NCBI GenBank assembly: GCA_944319745.1
Contig: CALUET010000003.1
Location: 186,001-250,000, forward strand
Direction: 5' to 3'
DNA: 64,000 nt
Source: an uncultured Phocaeicola sp.
GTDB lineage: Bacteria > Bacteroidota > Bacteroidia > Bacteroidales > Bacteroidaceae
Positions 17,429 through 26,007 of this stretch are shown here, one piece after another. Each line of letters opens with the position of its first letter. Position 1 is the first letter of the stretch. The notes under the pieces are model-generated. The model searched no databases, was not told the DNA's origin, and saw only the letters and a program-made list of their open reading frames with translations. A program made the translations under genes and the position numbers.

Positions 17429-18103
17429 ATGGGAATGCTGTATGTGGTTCCCACTCCGGTGGGAAATTTGGAAGATATGACGTTCCGGGCAGTCCGGATA
17501 CTGAAAGAAGTTGATCTGATTTTGGCGGAAGATACACGTACCTCGGGTATCTTGTTAAAACATTTTGAGATTAAAAACGCATTGCAGTCGTATCATAAGT
17601 TCAATGAGCACCGCACGGTTGAACAACTTGTTGAGCGCCTGAAGGGTGGAGAAACGATGGCTTTGGTTTCAGACGCGGGCACTCCCGGCATATCCGATCC
17701 CGGCTTTCTGATTGTTCGCGAGTGTGTCCGGAATGGAATAACGGTACAATGTCTGCCGGGAGCCACGGCTTTTGTTCCGGCACTGGTGGCATCGGGACTG
17801 CCGGACGAGCGTTTTTGTTTTGAAGGATTCCTTCCTCAGAAGAAAGGAAGGAAGACGCGCTTGGAAATGTTGCGTGAAGAAACTCGTACAATGATCTTTT
17901 ATGAATCTCCTTATCGGCTGGTGAAAACATTGGGGCAGTTCATTGAATTGTTTGGAGGGGAGAGAACTTCTGCCGTATGCCGCGAGATTTCCAAGATACA
18001 TGAAGAGTGTGTGCGGGGAACATTGTCGGAACTTCTTGAGCATTTCACGCTGAATGAGCCTCGGGGAGAATTCGTTATTGTAGTAGAAGGAAAAGATAAT
18101 TAA
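17429..18103 (+). CDS. rsmI: 16S rRNA 2'-O-ribose C1402 methyltransferase RsmI
   Basis: A 224-residue tetrapyrrole-methylase-fold enzyme that methylates the 2'-OH of C1402 in 16S rRNA with S-adenosylmethionine. The N-terminal PTPVGNLEDMT, LAEDTRTS, SDAGTPGISDPG and LPGATAFVPAL segments are classic RsmI motifs. At this length it covers the complete methylase domain; the short C-terminal extension of some homologues is missing. The ATG at 17429 follows a clear promoter; an alternative Met two codons later is possible. A lipoprotein gene follows 30 bp downstream and may be cotranscribed. Confidence 0.93.
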   Translation: MGMLYVVPTPVGNLEDMTFRAVRILKEVDLILAEDTRTSGILLKHFEIKNALQSYHKFNEHRTVEQLVERLKGGETMALVSDAGTPGISDPGFLIVRECVRNGITVQCLPGATAFVPALVASGLPDERFCFEGFLPQKKGRKTRLEMLREETRTMIFYESPYRLVKTLGQFIELFGGERTSAVCREISKIHEECVRGTLSELLEHFTLNEPRGEFVIVVEGKDN

Positions 18104-18133
18104 AATAAATTGATACTAAACAAGAAGAAAGCT

Positions 18134-18985
18134 ATGAAGAAAGTTGTATTATTATCATTGTGTGCTGCTTGTCTGGCTTCATGCGTACAGACAGGACAGA
18201 ATAAGGGCGATTTGCAGGCGCAAAACGATTCTTTGCGTATGGAATTGTCGGGACGTGATGCAGAACTTGACGAGATTATGGGAGCTTTTAACGAAATACA
18301 GGAAGGTTTCCGTGAAATCAATGAGGCAGAAAATCGGGTTGATTTGGAGAACGGCGCACTGGAAAGTAAGTCGGATGCGGATAAGATTAAGGAAGATATT
18401 CGTTTTATTAGTGAGAAACTGAAGAGCAACCGCGAGCAGATTGCCGAGTTGGAAAAGAAATTGCAAAACAGTACTTATCAGTCTGCGGAACTGAAAAAAG
18501 CCATTAAGAAGCTGACGGATGAATTGGAGTCAAAGCAGAGACAGATTGAAACCTTGCAGACAGAGTTGGCTTCGAAGAACATCCGTATTGCGGAACTTGA
18601 CGAGGCTGTGGAAGGTTTAAACCGAAATGTGGATGAACTGACGGCGGAAAACAAGGCACAGAGTAAGACTGTTGCCGTGCAAGACAAGGCATTGAATACG
18701 GCATGGTACGTGTTTGGTACGAGATCGGAACTGAAAGATCAGAAGATTTTAAAGGGAGGAGAGGTGCTGAAGGATGACGAGTTTAATAAAGATTACTTCA
18801 CGCAGATAGACATTCGTACCGATAAGGTGATAAAATTATACTCGAAACGGGCAAATCTTCTTACCACCCATCCCGAAGGTTCTTACGAACTGGTGAAAGA
18901 CGATAAAGGACAGTTGACGCTGAACATTACCAATCCTACGGCATTTTGGAGTATTTCTCGTTATCTGGTTATCCAGGTGCGTTGA
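18134..18985 (+). CDS. Coiled-coil lipoprotein, function unknown
   Basis: A 283-residue predicted lipoprotein. A short signal peptide ends in the lipobox LASC at about residue 20. A long coiled coil follows (about 25-190), with repeated EL/ELKK/LQTEL heptads. The last 90 residues form a small domain (FGTRSELKDQKILKGGEVL, then a beta-rich end with PTAFWSISRYLVIQVR) seen in uncharacterised Bacteroidetes proteins. The start is the ATG at 18134, which leads straight into the signal peptide; the upstream TTG would spoil it. It probably faces the periplasm or outer membrane as a spacer or scaffold. It shares a transcript with rsmI. Confidence 0.8.
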   Translation: MKKVVLLSLCAACLASCVQTGQNKGDLQAQNDSLRMELSGRDAELDEIMGAFNEIQEGFREINEAENRVDLENGALESKSDADKIKEDIRFISEKLKSNREQIAELEKKLQNSTYQSAELKKAIKKLTDELESKQRQIETLQTELASKNIRIAELDEAVEGLNRNVDELTAENKAQSKTVAVQDKALNTAWYVFGTRSELKDQKILKGGEVLKDDEFNKDYFTQIDIRTDKVIKLYSKRANLLTTHPEGSYELVKDDKGQLTLNITNPTAFWSISRYLVIQVR

Positions 18986-19008
18986 TGGGATATTTTGTTG
19001 ATTGAACG

Positions 19009-19048
19009 ATAAAGTCCCGATGTTTTATGCAAAACATCGGGACTTTAT
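19009..19048 (+). terminator. Intrinsic terminator after the coiled-coil lipoprotein
   Basis: A perfect 18-bp inverted repeat (19009-19026 and 19031-19048) with a 4-base loop; the stem ends in AT pairs that supply the T-run. It begins 23 bp after the stop codon and could work in both directions. Confidence 0.85.
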
Positions 19049-19074
19049 GTTTCGATGAACCTCGTCTTTTCATG

Positions 19075-19114
19075 AGAACGGCCGCTTCTTTCAGTAAGAA
19101 AGAGCGGCCGTTCT
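19075..19114 (-). terminator. Terminator hairpin of the left susCD operon
   Basis: A GC-rich stem of about 17 bp with one bulged base (19075-19092 and 19098-19114). It lies 20 bp after the stop codon of the last gene of the minus-strand susCD operon. The following T-run is poor, so efficiency is uncertain. Confidence 0.6.
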
Positions 19115-19134
19115 GTATTGTTATAGGCGTTTTA

Positions 19135-19620
19135 TCAATGCTCGTCTTCCGTAAAACCGGTGCGGTAGTGTCCGTCTATCGTGTAAGTGGTACCGTCTTC
19201 CAACGATACTTTAAACGAAATCTTGTCTACAACGCTTTGGCTCGGAGTGGTAAACGCGTTCTCGGTAATCTTGCCGTCTGAGATTTTTACTTTTGCAGGG
19301 CCGCCTTCTGAGGCGAACAGATTATCGACGAAATCGCTTGTCATAAACAGGCGGTTATCGTAGTCTACGACAACTTTTACTTTAAAGATTACGCCGTTCG
19401 GATCATTATTACTCTCTACCCACATTTCAGTAGAGAGGTTTGCAGCCGTATTGTACGTATTGATTAGGAAATACGGGCTGGCAGCTCCGCCGTTAGGTGT
19501 CGATGTTACCCACCAGTCGCCGGCCATTTCTTCAACACTTGTGCCGCCTGCTTCCGTATCATCGCACGATGTGAAAGCAAAAGTCAGCAGAGCCAACAGT
19601 AAATAAGTATATATTTTCAT
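19135..19620 (-). CDS. Lipid-binding-family outer-membrane lipoprotein of the left susCD operon
   Basis: A 161-residue lipoprotein with a signal peptide and lipobox TSC at about residue 19. The mature part is beta-rich (GDWWVTSTPNGG, GVIFKVKVVVDYDNRLFMTSDF, TYTIDGHYRTGF) and resembles the family called lipid-binding putative hydrolase, often found as the third gene after susC and susD. No catalytic motif is evident. It is 40 bp downstream of the susD gene. Probably a surface-exposed helper protein of this uptake system. The right-hand operon has no counterpart, a real difference between the two switchable systems. Confidence 0.75.
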   Translation of the reverse strand: MKIYTYLLLALLTFAFTSCDDTEAGGTSVEEMAGDWWVTSTPNGGAASPYFLINTYNTAANLSTEMWVESNNDPNGVIFKVKVVVDYDNRLFMTSDFVDNLFASEGGPAKVKISDGKITENAFTTPSQSVVDKISFKVSLEDGTTYTIDGHYRTGFTEDEH

Positions 19621-19660
19621 ATCGATTCTTATTGTTAAGTTATAGGTTCAATCGTATTGT

Positions 19661-21181
19661 TTAATTCTTGTCCCACCATACTTTTTCGGTGATGGCCGGC
19701 GAATCCGGAGTATTCGGATTGTATTGTGCGGCGCTAAGCGGGTAAGGAATGCGGTTAACATACGTGCCAGAGCCCATGTCGTTTGTCCACGGACTGATTA
19801 AGTCGCCGGCTTGGTATCCGCTTACCGTCCCGTCGTTTTCAAAATATTCGTCGAAAACATCCTCAGCCTTTGCCGAAGACATTTTGGGAATATCGGTACG
19901 ACGGATTTCGCTCCATGCCTCCATGTGATCCATGTAATACAGTGCTACCCATTTTTGCATGCCGATCAGATACATTTTATCAGCATTGCTGTCCCAGTTT
20001 ACTGCGGCTCCTGCAAGGAATGTATCCGCGTTTCCGATACCGCGTGCCGTAAAGTCGGTTCTTACACCTTCTTCGTATGCAGCTTTTGCTTTCGCGTCGT
20101 CAGAATAGAAGCGGTGATATACTTCGGCTTTTAGGAATGATAATTCCGCAAGGGTGAAGAAATATACCGGTTGCGTGGTGGCAACTCCGTAATCGGCTGC
20201 GCTTACGTGCTCCGCTTTCCAGTTGTTTGCACCAAGAGCATTGGGCATTTGTGCTTTACCGCCCGGGATCTGTCCGGCATATTGTCCGTAAACAGGATTC
20301 GAAGCCGGCACGATTCCGTATGCGATGCGCGGATCGTTTGTTGCTTGCAGATACGATGTGAACGGGAAAGCCATGCATTGGTTTTGTCCGTTCAAGTTCA
20401 TGTTTACTTCTATCCACGGGTTACGTTTGTTTACTTCGTTAGCCCATCCTTTTACGGCAGCGTCGGCAGTCATGAAATTGTCCGCGTCGACTAACGATTT
20501 TATTTTCGTTTCGTAGGTTGCTGCGTCGACGCCTGCATCGTGTAATCTCAGGTACATGCGCAGACGCAATGCGTTTGCGAAACCAATCCATTCGTTGATG
20601 TTGCGGTCGAATATCAGGTCTTGGCTTACCAGATTATCTGGATTTGTTCCCAGATCGGCCTCAGCTTCGTCCAGTTCGTTCAGTACACCTTTGTACACAT
20701 CTTCCCCGTTATCCCACTTCGGACTTTGAATGTTTTGTCCTTGTGTCGCTTCGCTGTACGGAATTTTATCGAACAAATCGACGGCAACCTGGAATATGTA
20801 TGCGCGTAACACGGTAGCGGCAAAACGGTCCGATGCGCTTGTACTGTTCTGAATTACGTATGCGGCGTCGGGCAATGCTCCCGCGAACATAAAGCGATAA
20901 GGGTAATTTATGATATCATCGCTCTCTAAAAAGCGGTAATAGGTCAGCTTGTCATATTGACTTCCTGACGGGTTTTGCTCGAAGTACTGAGAGAAATAGC
21001 CCGTACAGTTGTAGATGTCGCTTCCGATGGCTGTAGCCAATCCTACTTCAACACTGGGGAATACCAGATCAGGCGTTACGTCGCTGCTGGACGGATAATC
21101 CGGATCCTCATTGATGTCCAGGTCGCAACTTGCGGTAAACAAACCGGCCATCATCATGCTATATAGTAATATTTTCTTCAT
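19661..21181 (-). CDS. SusD/RagB-family outer-membrane lipoprotein (left operon)
   Basis: A 506-residue surface lipoprotein that caps its SusC partner and binds the nutrient. The signal peptide ends in the lipobox TASC at about residue 19. The mature part has the SusD-like helical (TPR) scaffold, with a FSQYFEQNPSG segment, a TEPR-like FAATVLRAYIFQVAVDLFDKIPYSEA (read in two parts) and a C-terminal NRIPYPLSAAQYNPN followed by W-rich end KVWWDKN, typical of the SusD-like-2 branch. It lies 18 bp after the susC gene, in the same operon, and is expressed in the present orientation of the switch. Confidence 0.9.
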   Translation of the reverse strand: MKKILLYSMMMAGLFTASCDLDINEDPDYPSSSDVTPDLVFPSVEVGLATAIGSDIYNCTGYFSQYFEQNPSGSQYDKLTYYRFLESDDIINYPYRFMFAGALPDAAYVIQNSTSASDRFAATVLRAYIFQVAVDLFDKIPYSEATQGQNIQSPKWDNGEDVYKGVLNELDEAEADLGTNPDNLVSQDLIFDRNINEWIGFANALRLRMYLRLHDAGVDAATYETKIKSLVDADNFMTADAAVKGWANEVNKRNPWIEVNMNLNGQNQCMAFPFTSYLQATNDPRIAYGIVPASNPVYGQYAGQIPGGKAQMPNALGANNWKAEHVSAADYGVATTQPVYFFTLAELSFLKAEVYHRFYSDDAKAKAAYEEGVRTDFTARGIGNADTFLAGAAVNWDSNADKMYLIGMQKWVALYYMDHMEAWSEIRRTDIPKMSSAKAEDVFDEYFENDGTVSGYQAGDLISPWTNDMGSGTYVNRIPYPLSAAQYNPNTPDSPAITEKVWWDKN

Positions 21182-21199
21182 ATCTGTGTTATACTTTTT

Positions 21200-24100
21200 T
21201 TAGAATTTAACCATAACATTGAAACCAAAACGACGTGTTGACGGGTTGGCATTGAATTCTCCGAAGTTACCTAACAGGTCGTTTCCGAAAGAAGTCATTT
21301 CCGGATCGATGAATGTATTGGAATCGGGTGTCCACAAGAACAGGTTGTTTCCGTAAACAGACACGCGCACAGCCTGGAGAGGAGTGTTAACTAACCATTT
21401 GTTCGGCAGGTCCCATCCGATAACCAATGAGCGGAGTTTTACAAAAGATTTATCGATTAGGAACGCCGAAGCGTAATCAAATCCTCCGTCTACCCAGAAG
21501 TATTGCAGATCGGCTCCGCTTGCAATCGGAGTAGTATTCTCAACATAGCTTACCTCGCCGCCCGGGCCTGTCACTTTATTTACCGATCCGGGGATGATAA
21601 AGGTGTTACGTCCGTTGTAAGCCGTCTGGATGGCTGTACCGCCGAAGTAGGTCAATGACTTACTATTTGAGTACATTACACCGCCATGACGGATATCGAA
21701 GTCGGCACTTAACGTCAGGCCTTTGTAACGGAACGAGGTGGAGATACCCATTTGATAGCGGTTGTTCATGTCTCCAACGACAGCATAGTCGGAAGCGATG
21801 ACGGGAAGTCCGCTCTCGGCACTCACTACCATGTTGCCATTCGGATCACGTTCCGGAACAGCCGACTCGAAGACTCCCACAGGCATTCCCGTAATAGCAT
21901 ACATTCCGGTTCCGCCTCCTAATGAAAGCAAGCTGGCTCTTCCGCCCAATTCTTCCGGCAAACTGATGATTTTACTCCAGTTGCGTGTGAAGTTGACGCT
22001 CACGTCCCAACTGAAATCTCTCAGTTTTACGGGGGTGAAGTTTACCAGCAATTCGATACCTTTATTCCGTATTTTACCCAGGTTCATGTTACGACTTGTA
22101 TAACCGGCCGACGGATCCATGTTGACATTAAAGATTTGTTTGTCGGAATTACGGTTATAATATGCCAGGTCGAATGAGATCCGGTTCTCAAGGAATGCCA
22201 TGTTCAGACCGAATTCATACTCAGTGGTCATCTCGGGAGTCAGGTAAATGTTTCCGAGCTGATTGCTTAAAGTATACCCGTTAACGCCGTTCAACGGAAG
22301 GTTGATTTGGCCGAATCCCATCGGATATTGCCCTTGTATGAACGGAGTGCTGGTCATGTAAACGTCAGCATCGTTACCGGTTTTACCCCAGCTGGCGCGA
22401 ACTTTACCGAAAGTGATGATGTCTTTCCATTCGTTTTTCAGCAGTTCACTGAAGATAAAGCTTCCGGTAACGCCCGGATAGAAGAAGCTGCGTTCGTTCT
22501 TCGGAAGGGTAGAAGACCAGTCGTTACGGGCAGTAACGGTCACATAAACCATGTTCTTCCAAGAACCTTCAAACTGTCCGAATACACCCATAAGGCGGCG
22601 AAGCTCTTTGTTTGTGGTGAGGAGCGGAGTAGAAGGTGAGTTTGTCAGGTTGAACCAAGTGGGAAGAGTCAGGTTGGTGACTTCGGCCTGTTGGTAAGAA
22701 TAACTGCGTTCGTTACCGTTGAAACCTACCAATGCATTTACATGGAAGTCGTTGATCGGCATGTTGAAATTCACCATAATGTCATGGTTAATCTCGCGAC
22801 GGCGACTGATTTGCTGCGTGTATGAACCGGTTATTGAGTAGAAAGGACTGCTCGCACCCAGTTGTGTTCCGTTGGGGACGTCGTCGGTGTAGAACAAAGC
22901 ATTCAGGTTAGGAACACCTATGTCCTGTTGTCCTGTCGTCGTATCGAGACCTAAACGGTAAGTGAACTTGAAGTATTTCAAGAAATCATAGTCTACCTGG
23001 AATTTACCATAGAAACGTTCCGATTCATAAGCGTTCAGGTAGTTCTCCAAAGTATAGTACGGGTTGTTCAGTCCATACCAAGTATAGTAGTATCCCGGCG
23101 TGTTGTGTATGTTACTCATATCCGCCATGTCGGTGATACTAATGTCGCGCGGAGTTTGGTAAACTGCGTTCAATGCAGATAAACCCTGTCCTGTTGCAGC
23201 AAATTTATTCTTTTGTGTAGAATAGTTTAATGAGGTAGAAAACTTCAAGTTGCCGATAGAGTGACTGCCACGTGCCGAGAAAGTATATTTATCGTAAGAG
23301 TCGGCGTCGGTAGGCATGATACCGTCATCGCTGGTTTGTGAGAATGAAACGAAGTAATCGCTGCGATCGGTTGCTCCGTTGAACGAGAGGCTGTTGCTGT
23401 AACGGAAGCCTGAATCGAAGAAATCTTTCATGTTATCTTCGTTGGCAACGTAAGGTTTCGTGCGTTGTTCCACGTCTCCCCATCCCCATCCATAGGGGCG
23501 CATCTGTCCGTTAAAGCGAGGTCCCCAAGAACCGTTCTCGGCCGGATCGGGACTTCCAAAGGCTCCTTGACCAAATTCATTTTGGAATTCCGGCAAACGT
23601 AACACGGTAGACCATTGCAAACCTCCGTTATATTCTATTCCAAGTCCGCTTCCTTTTTTACCGCTTTTCGTGGTGATCATGACAACACCATTCGCTGCGC
23701 GGCTACCATAAAGGGCGGTTGCTGCAGCACCTTTCAGGATCGTCATACTTTCTACGTCGTCAGGGTTGACAGCATTTGCGCCGTTACCGAAGTCAAAACC
23801 GTTATTCAGTTCGTCATCACTGCGGGTAGTTTCATTAGTCAAAGGCACACCATCGATGACATAAAGCGGTTGGTTGTTACCATTCAACGAGCTGATACCA
23901 CGAATGATTACGGAGTTTGAAGAACCCGGATCGGATGAGGTACTTGAAATCTGCACACCTGCAACCTTACCCGCGAGGCTCGACATGATATCGGATGAGC
24001 GAGTTGCTGTAATTTGTTCGTTATCGACAGCAGTGGCTGAGTAGCCGAGTGCTTTCTCGGAACGTTTAATTCCCATTGCCGTAACGACAACTTCGTCTAA

Positions 24101-24403
24101 CACGGCGTTGTCTGTTTTCAGAACAATACGCATGTTTGGTTTAATTTCCACTTCTTGTGTCTGCATCCCGATGTAGGAAATTGTCAAAGTTTTTGCCGAA
24201 CTTGGCACATTTGCAATTGAAAATTTTCCATCTATGTCGGTTACCGTTCCTTTATCTGTTCCGGTAATTCGAATAGATGCCCCTACAACAGGTAAGCCAT
24301 CTTCCTCCGAGATAACCGTACCGGTTACCGAAGTTGTTTGAGCATTTACCAGACCTATACTTATCACTAAGCAGGTCATAAACAGCATCAATTTTCTTTT
24401 CAT
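21200..24403 (-). CDS. SusC/RagA-family TonB-linked transporter, presently ON
   Basis: A 1067-residue outer-membrane TonB-dependent transporter. The order is: signal peptide (about 1-21), a carboxypeptidase-regulatory-like domain (about 25-95), the TonB-box/plug region with the LDEVVVTAMG motif at about residue 100, the plug (about 110-240), then a 22-strand barrel ending in a C-terminal Phe. The frame is open to 24457 but the ATG at 24403 gives a proper signal peptide. It carries its own promoter. Codons of roughly residues 67-100 lie in a 100-bp repeat shared in inverted orientation with the susC at 26024. It shares the promoter and start with that gene by inversion, if the switch works as inferred. 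Confidence 0.93.
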   Translation of the reverse strand: MKRKLMLFMTCLVISIGLVNAQTTSVTGTVISEEDGLPVVGASIRITGTDKGTVTDIDGKFSIANVPSSAKTLTISYIGMQTQEVEIKPNMRIVLKTDNAVLDEVVVTAMGIKRSEKALGYSATAVDNEQITATRSSDIMSSLAGKVAGVQISSTSSDPGSSNSVIIRGISSLNGNNQPLYVIDGVPLTNETTRSDDELNNGFDFGNGANAVNPDDVESMTILKGAAATALYGSRAANGVVMITTKSGKKGSGLGIEYNGGLQWSTVLRLPEFQNEFGQGAFGSPDPAENGSWGPRFNGQMRPYGWGWGDVEQRTKPYVANEDNMKDFFDSGFRYSNSLSFNGATDRSDYFVSFSQTSDDGIMPTDADSYDKYTFSARGSHSIGNLKFSTSLNYSTQKNKFAATGQGLSALNAVYQTPRDISITDMADMSNIHNTPGYYYTWYGLNNPYYTLENYLNAYESERFYGKFQVDYDFLKYFKFTYRLGLDTTTGQQDIGVPNLNALFYTDDVPNGTQLGASSPFYSITGSYTQQISRRREINHDIMVNFNMPINDFHVNALVGFNGNERSYSYQQAEVTNLTLPTWFNLTNSPSTPLLTTNKELRRLMGVFGQFEGSWKNMVYVTVTARNDWSSTLPKNERSFFYPGVTGSFIFSELLKNEWKDIITFGKVRASWGKTGNDADVYMTSTPFIQGQYPMGFGQINLPLNGVNGYTLSNQLGNIYLTPEMTTEYEFGLNMAFLENRISFDLAYYNRNSDKQIFNVNMDPSAGYTSRNMNLGKIRNKGIELLVNFTPVKLRDFSWDVSVNFTRNWSKIISLPEELGGRASLLSLGGGTGMYAITGMPVGVFESAVPERDPNGNMVVSAESGLPVIASDYAVVGDMNNRYQMGISTSFRYKGLTLSADFDIRHGGVMYSNSKSLTYFGGTAIQTAYNGRNTFIIPGSVNKVTGPGGEVSYVENTTPIASGADLQYFWVDGGFDYASAFLIDKSFVKLRSLVIGWDLPNKWLVNTPLQAVRVSVYGNNLFLWTPDSNTFIDPEMTSFGNDLLGNFGEFNANPSTRRFGFNVMVKF
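24069..24203 (-). repeat. Left copy of the susC inverted repeat
   Basis: Bases 24203-24104 on the minus strand are identical over 100 bp to 26008-26107 on the plus strand. The match continues to 24069/26142 with only three mismatches (132 of 135 identical). It lies within the coding sequence of the left susC, from about codon 67 into the LDEVVV motif. Confidence 0.95.
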
Positions 24404-24736
24404 AAAAATTTCTCTTAAAGTTTTAATTCTTGTTTCGAATTTATTAACGCGGCGCAAAGGTAATAAATTATTTTTAAGATTCTATCTTCTTGATTAGAAA
24501 AAAGCGCAAAATGTTTGTCATATTGTAATGTTTTGACAGTATAAAGCTGGATAAATGCTCGTTTTTATGCCTTGTAAAAGGAATAATATCAAAGGGATGT
24601 GATGGATTGTCCGGCGAGTAGCAGTGAAAATTTCGTTATTTTTTGTTATCTACCGTAAATATTTAAAATACGATGTTCTCGTTTTTTATCTATTTTGTAT
24701 TGAAGTTATATAAGATTTGCATTAAATATTAAGAGT
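24404..24736. other. Divergent intergenic region inside the invertible segment
   Basis: 333 bp between the left susC start and the recombinase start. It holds the susC promoter; the recombinase promoter is not clear (imperfect TAnnTTTG-like strings near 24690-24720). A spaced TGTCA...TGACA pair at about 24517-24540 might bind a dimeric protein but is weak. No gene was found. Confidence 0.55.
24455..24462 (-). promoter_or_regulatory. Promoter -7 box of the switchable susC
   Basis: TACCTTTG on the minus strand, 52 bases before the ATG at 24403. It is the only good match to the consensus near either susC and lies within the invertible segment. The -33 region is AT-rich without a clear TTTG. Confidence 0.65.
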
Positions 24737-25927
24737 ATGTTGAAGATAAAATACAGGAAAGTTTACAACAGAAAGAATAAATTAAACCGTCAGGGGGAGG
24801 CATTGGTACAGGTGGAAGCTTATCTGGATAAGCGGAAAATTTATTTTTCCACGCACATTTATGTTGCTCCGGAGTGTTGGAACAGGGAAAAATCGCAGAT
24901 TGTGAATCATCCGCATCGTGACGAGTTGAACGGAATGATTCATGAGTTTATTTTAAAGTTGCAGTGGAAAGAACTGGAATGTTGGAAGAAAGGGATTCCC
25001 GTTTCGCTTGATGTGTTGAGAAGCGAGGCATGCAATCGGCCGGCCGGCGCTTGTGATTCTTTTGTTTCGTTGGGTAAACAATGGGTAGAAACGTCGGCGC
25101 GCAGGGAAAGCACAAAACAAAATTTGTATACTACCTTGGACCTTTTGGACAGGTTCTGCAGAGGTTTGTCTTTGACGAAGCTGACGTATGCCATGTTGCA
25201 GGACTTTGAATGCTGGTTAAGGATGCGTCGGTACCAACAAAATACCATTGCAAAGCATTTGACTCATTTGCGTACTTTGGTGAAAGAAGCAGTCAGAAGA
25301 GGATATCTCCCGGCAAAAAACAATCCGTTTTACAGTTATAAGATACGGACTACTGCCGGGAAACATGTCTTTTTGTTGCCCGATGAGTTGGAAAAGCTGG
25401 AGAGCCTGGTTTTGCCGGCGCGGAAAAACGTGTTGCAACACGTGCTGGATGCTTTTCTGTTTTGCTGTTATACCGGTTTGAGGTATTCCGACTTTACCCA
25501 GCTTACTGCGGCCCACCTTATTTATATAGAAGGAAGTTTATGGTTGCATTTCCGTACGGTTAAAACAAACGAGGAAATCCGTTTGCCGTTGTACCTGCTG
25601 TTTCAGGGAAAAGCAGTGCGACTGATCCGAAAATACGAGGCGGTGGCTGATGATTTCTTTTGCCTGAAGTCAAACTCGTCGGTGAATCGGGATTTGGAAA
25701 AGCTGCGGAGGCTGGCCAAACTGGAAAAGCACTTTTCTTTCCATTCGGCCAGGCATACCAACGCAACCCTGCTGATACATTACGGAGTGAAAATCACGAC
25801 TGTGCAGAAATTGTTGGGGCATCGCAGCATAAAGACGACACAGTTATATGGCGATGTTCTACGGGATACGGTCGTGGAAGACCTGAAAAAGTGCAGTTAC
25901 ACTTCCGCCGTTGCGAATAGGGAATGA
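24737..25927 (+). CDS. Tyrosine-type site-specific recombinase of the susC switch
   Basis: A complete 396-residue tyrosine recombinase of the Bacteroidetes integrase type. An arm-binding-like N-terminal domain (about 1-90) precedes a SAM-like core-binding domain (about 105-205) and the catalytic domain (about 215-385). All active-site residues are present: R249 (TGLRYSD), K276 (RTVKTNEE), H336 and R339 (HSARHT), H362 (LLGHRS) and nucleophile Y371 (TQLYGDV). It lies between two inverted susC repeats, within the segment it would flip, and is oriented opposite to the expressed susC. No excisionase, mobilisation or phage genes accompany it, so a dedicated invertase is more likely than an integrase of a mobile element. 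Confidence 0.9.
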   Translation: MLKIKYRKVYNRKNKLNRQGEALVQVEAYLDKRKIYFSTHIYVAPECWNREKSQIVNHPHRDELNGMIHEFILKLQWKELECWKKGIPVSLDVLRSEACNRPAGACDSFVSLGKQWVETSARRESTKQNLYTTLDLLDRFCRGLSLTKLTYAMLQDFECWLRMRRYQQNTIAKHLTHLRTLVKEAVRRGYLPAKNNPFYSYKIRTTAGKHVFLLPDELEKLESLVLPARKNVLQHVLDAFLFCCYTGLRYSDFTQLTAAHLIYIEGSLWLHFRTVKTNEEIRLPLYLLFQGKAVRLIRKYEAVADDFFCLKSNSSVNRDLEKLRRLAKLEKHFSFHSARHTNATLLIHYGVKITTVQKLLGHRSIKTTQLYGDVLRDTVVEDLKKCSYTSAVANRE

Positions 25928-25984
25928 CGCGTTTTGCGTAACCCCTCGGCATGTCTCGCATGAAATGCGAAAACATTTGCCGGG

Positions 25985-26000
25985 AAAGCCCGAAGGCTTT
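25985..26000 (+). terminator. Small terminator-like hairpin after the recombinase
   Basis: AAAGCC-CGAA-GGCTTT with a T-run ending the stem, 57 bp after the recombinase stop and just before the right repeat. It may stop recombinase transcripts from entering the silent susC. Confidence 0.5.
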
Positions 26001-26007
26001 TAAGTAT

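Noticed and set aside
24404-24457. Longer N-terminus for the left susC (18 extra codons)
   Set aside because: It would place the signal peptide internally and overlap the promoter -7 box.
24737-25927. Recombinase as integrase of an integrated mobile element
   Set aside because: No mobilisation, phage or cargo genes and no direct repeats were seen; the flanking repeats are inverted and lie in the two susC genes.
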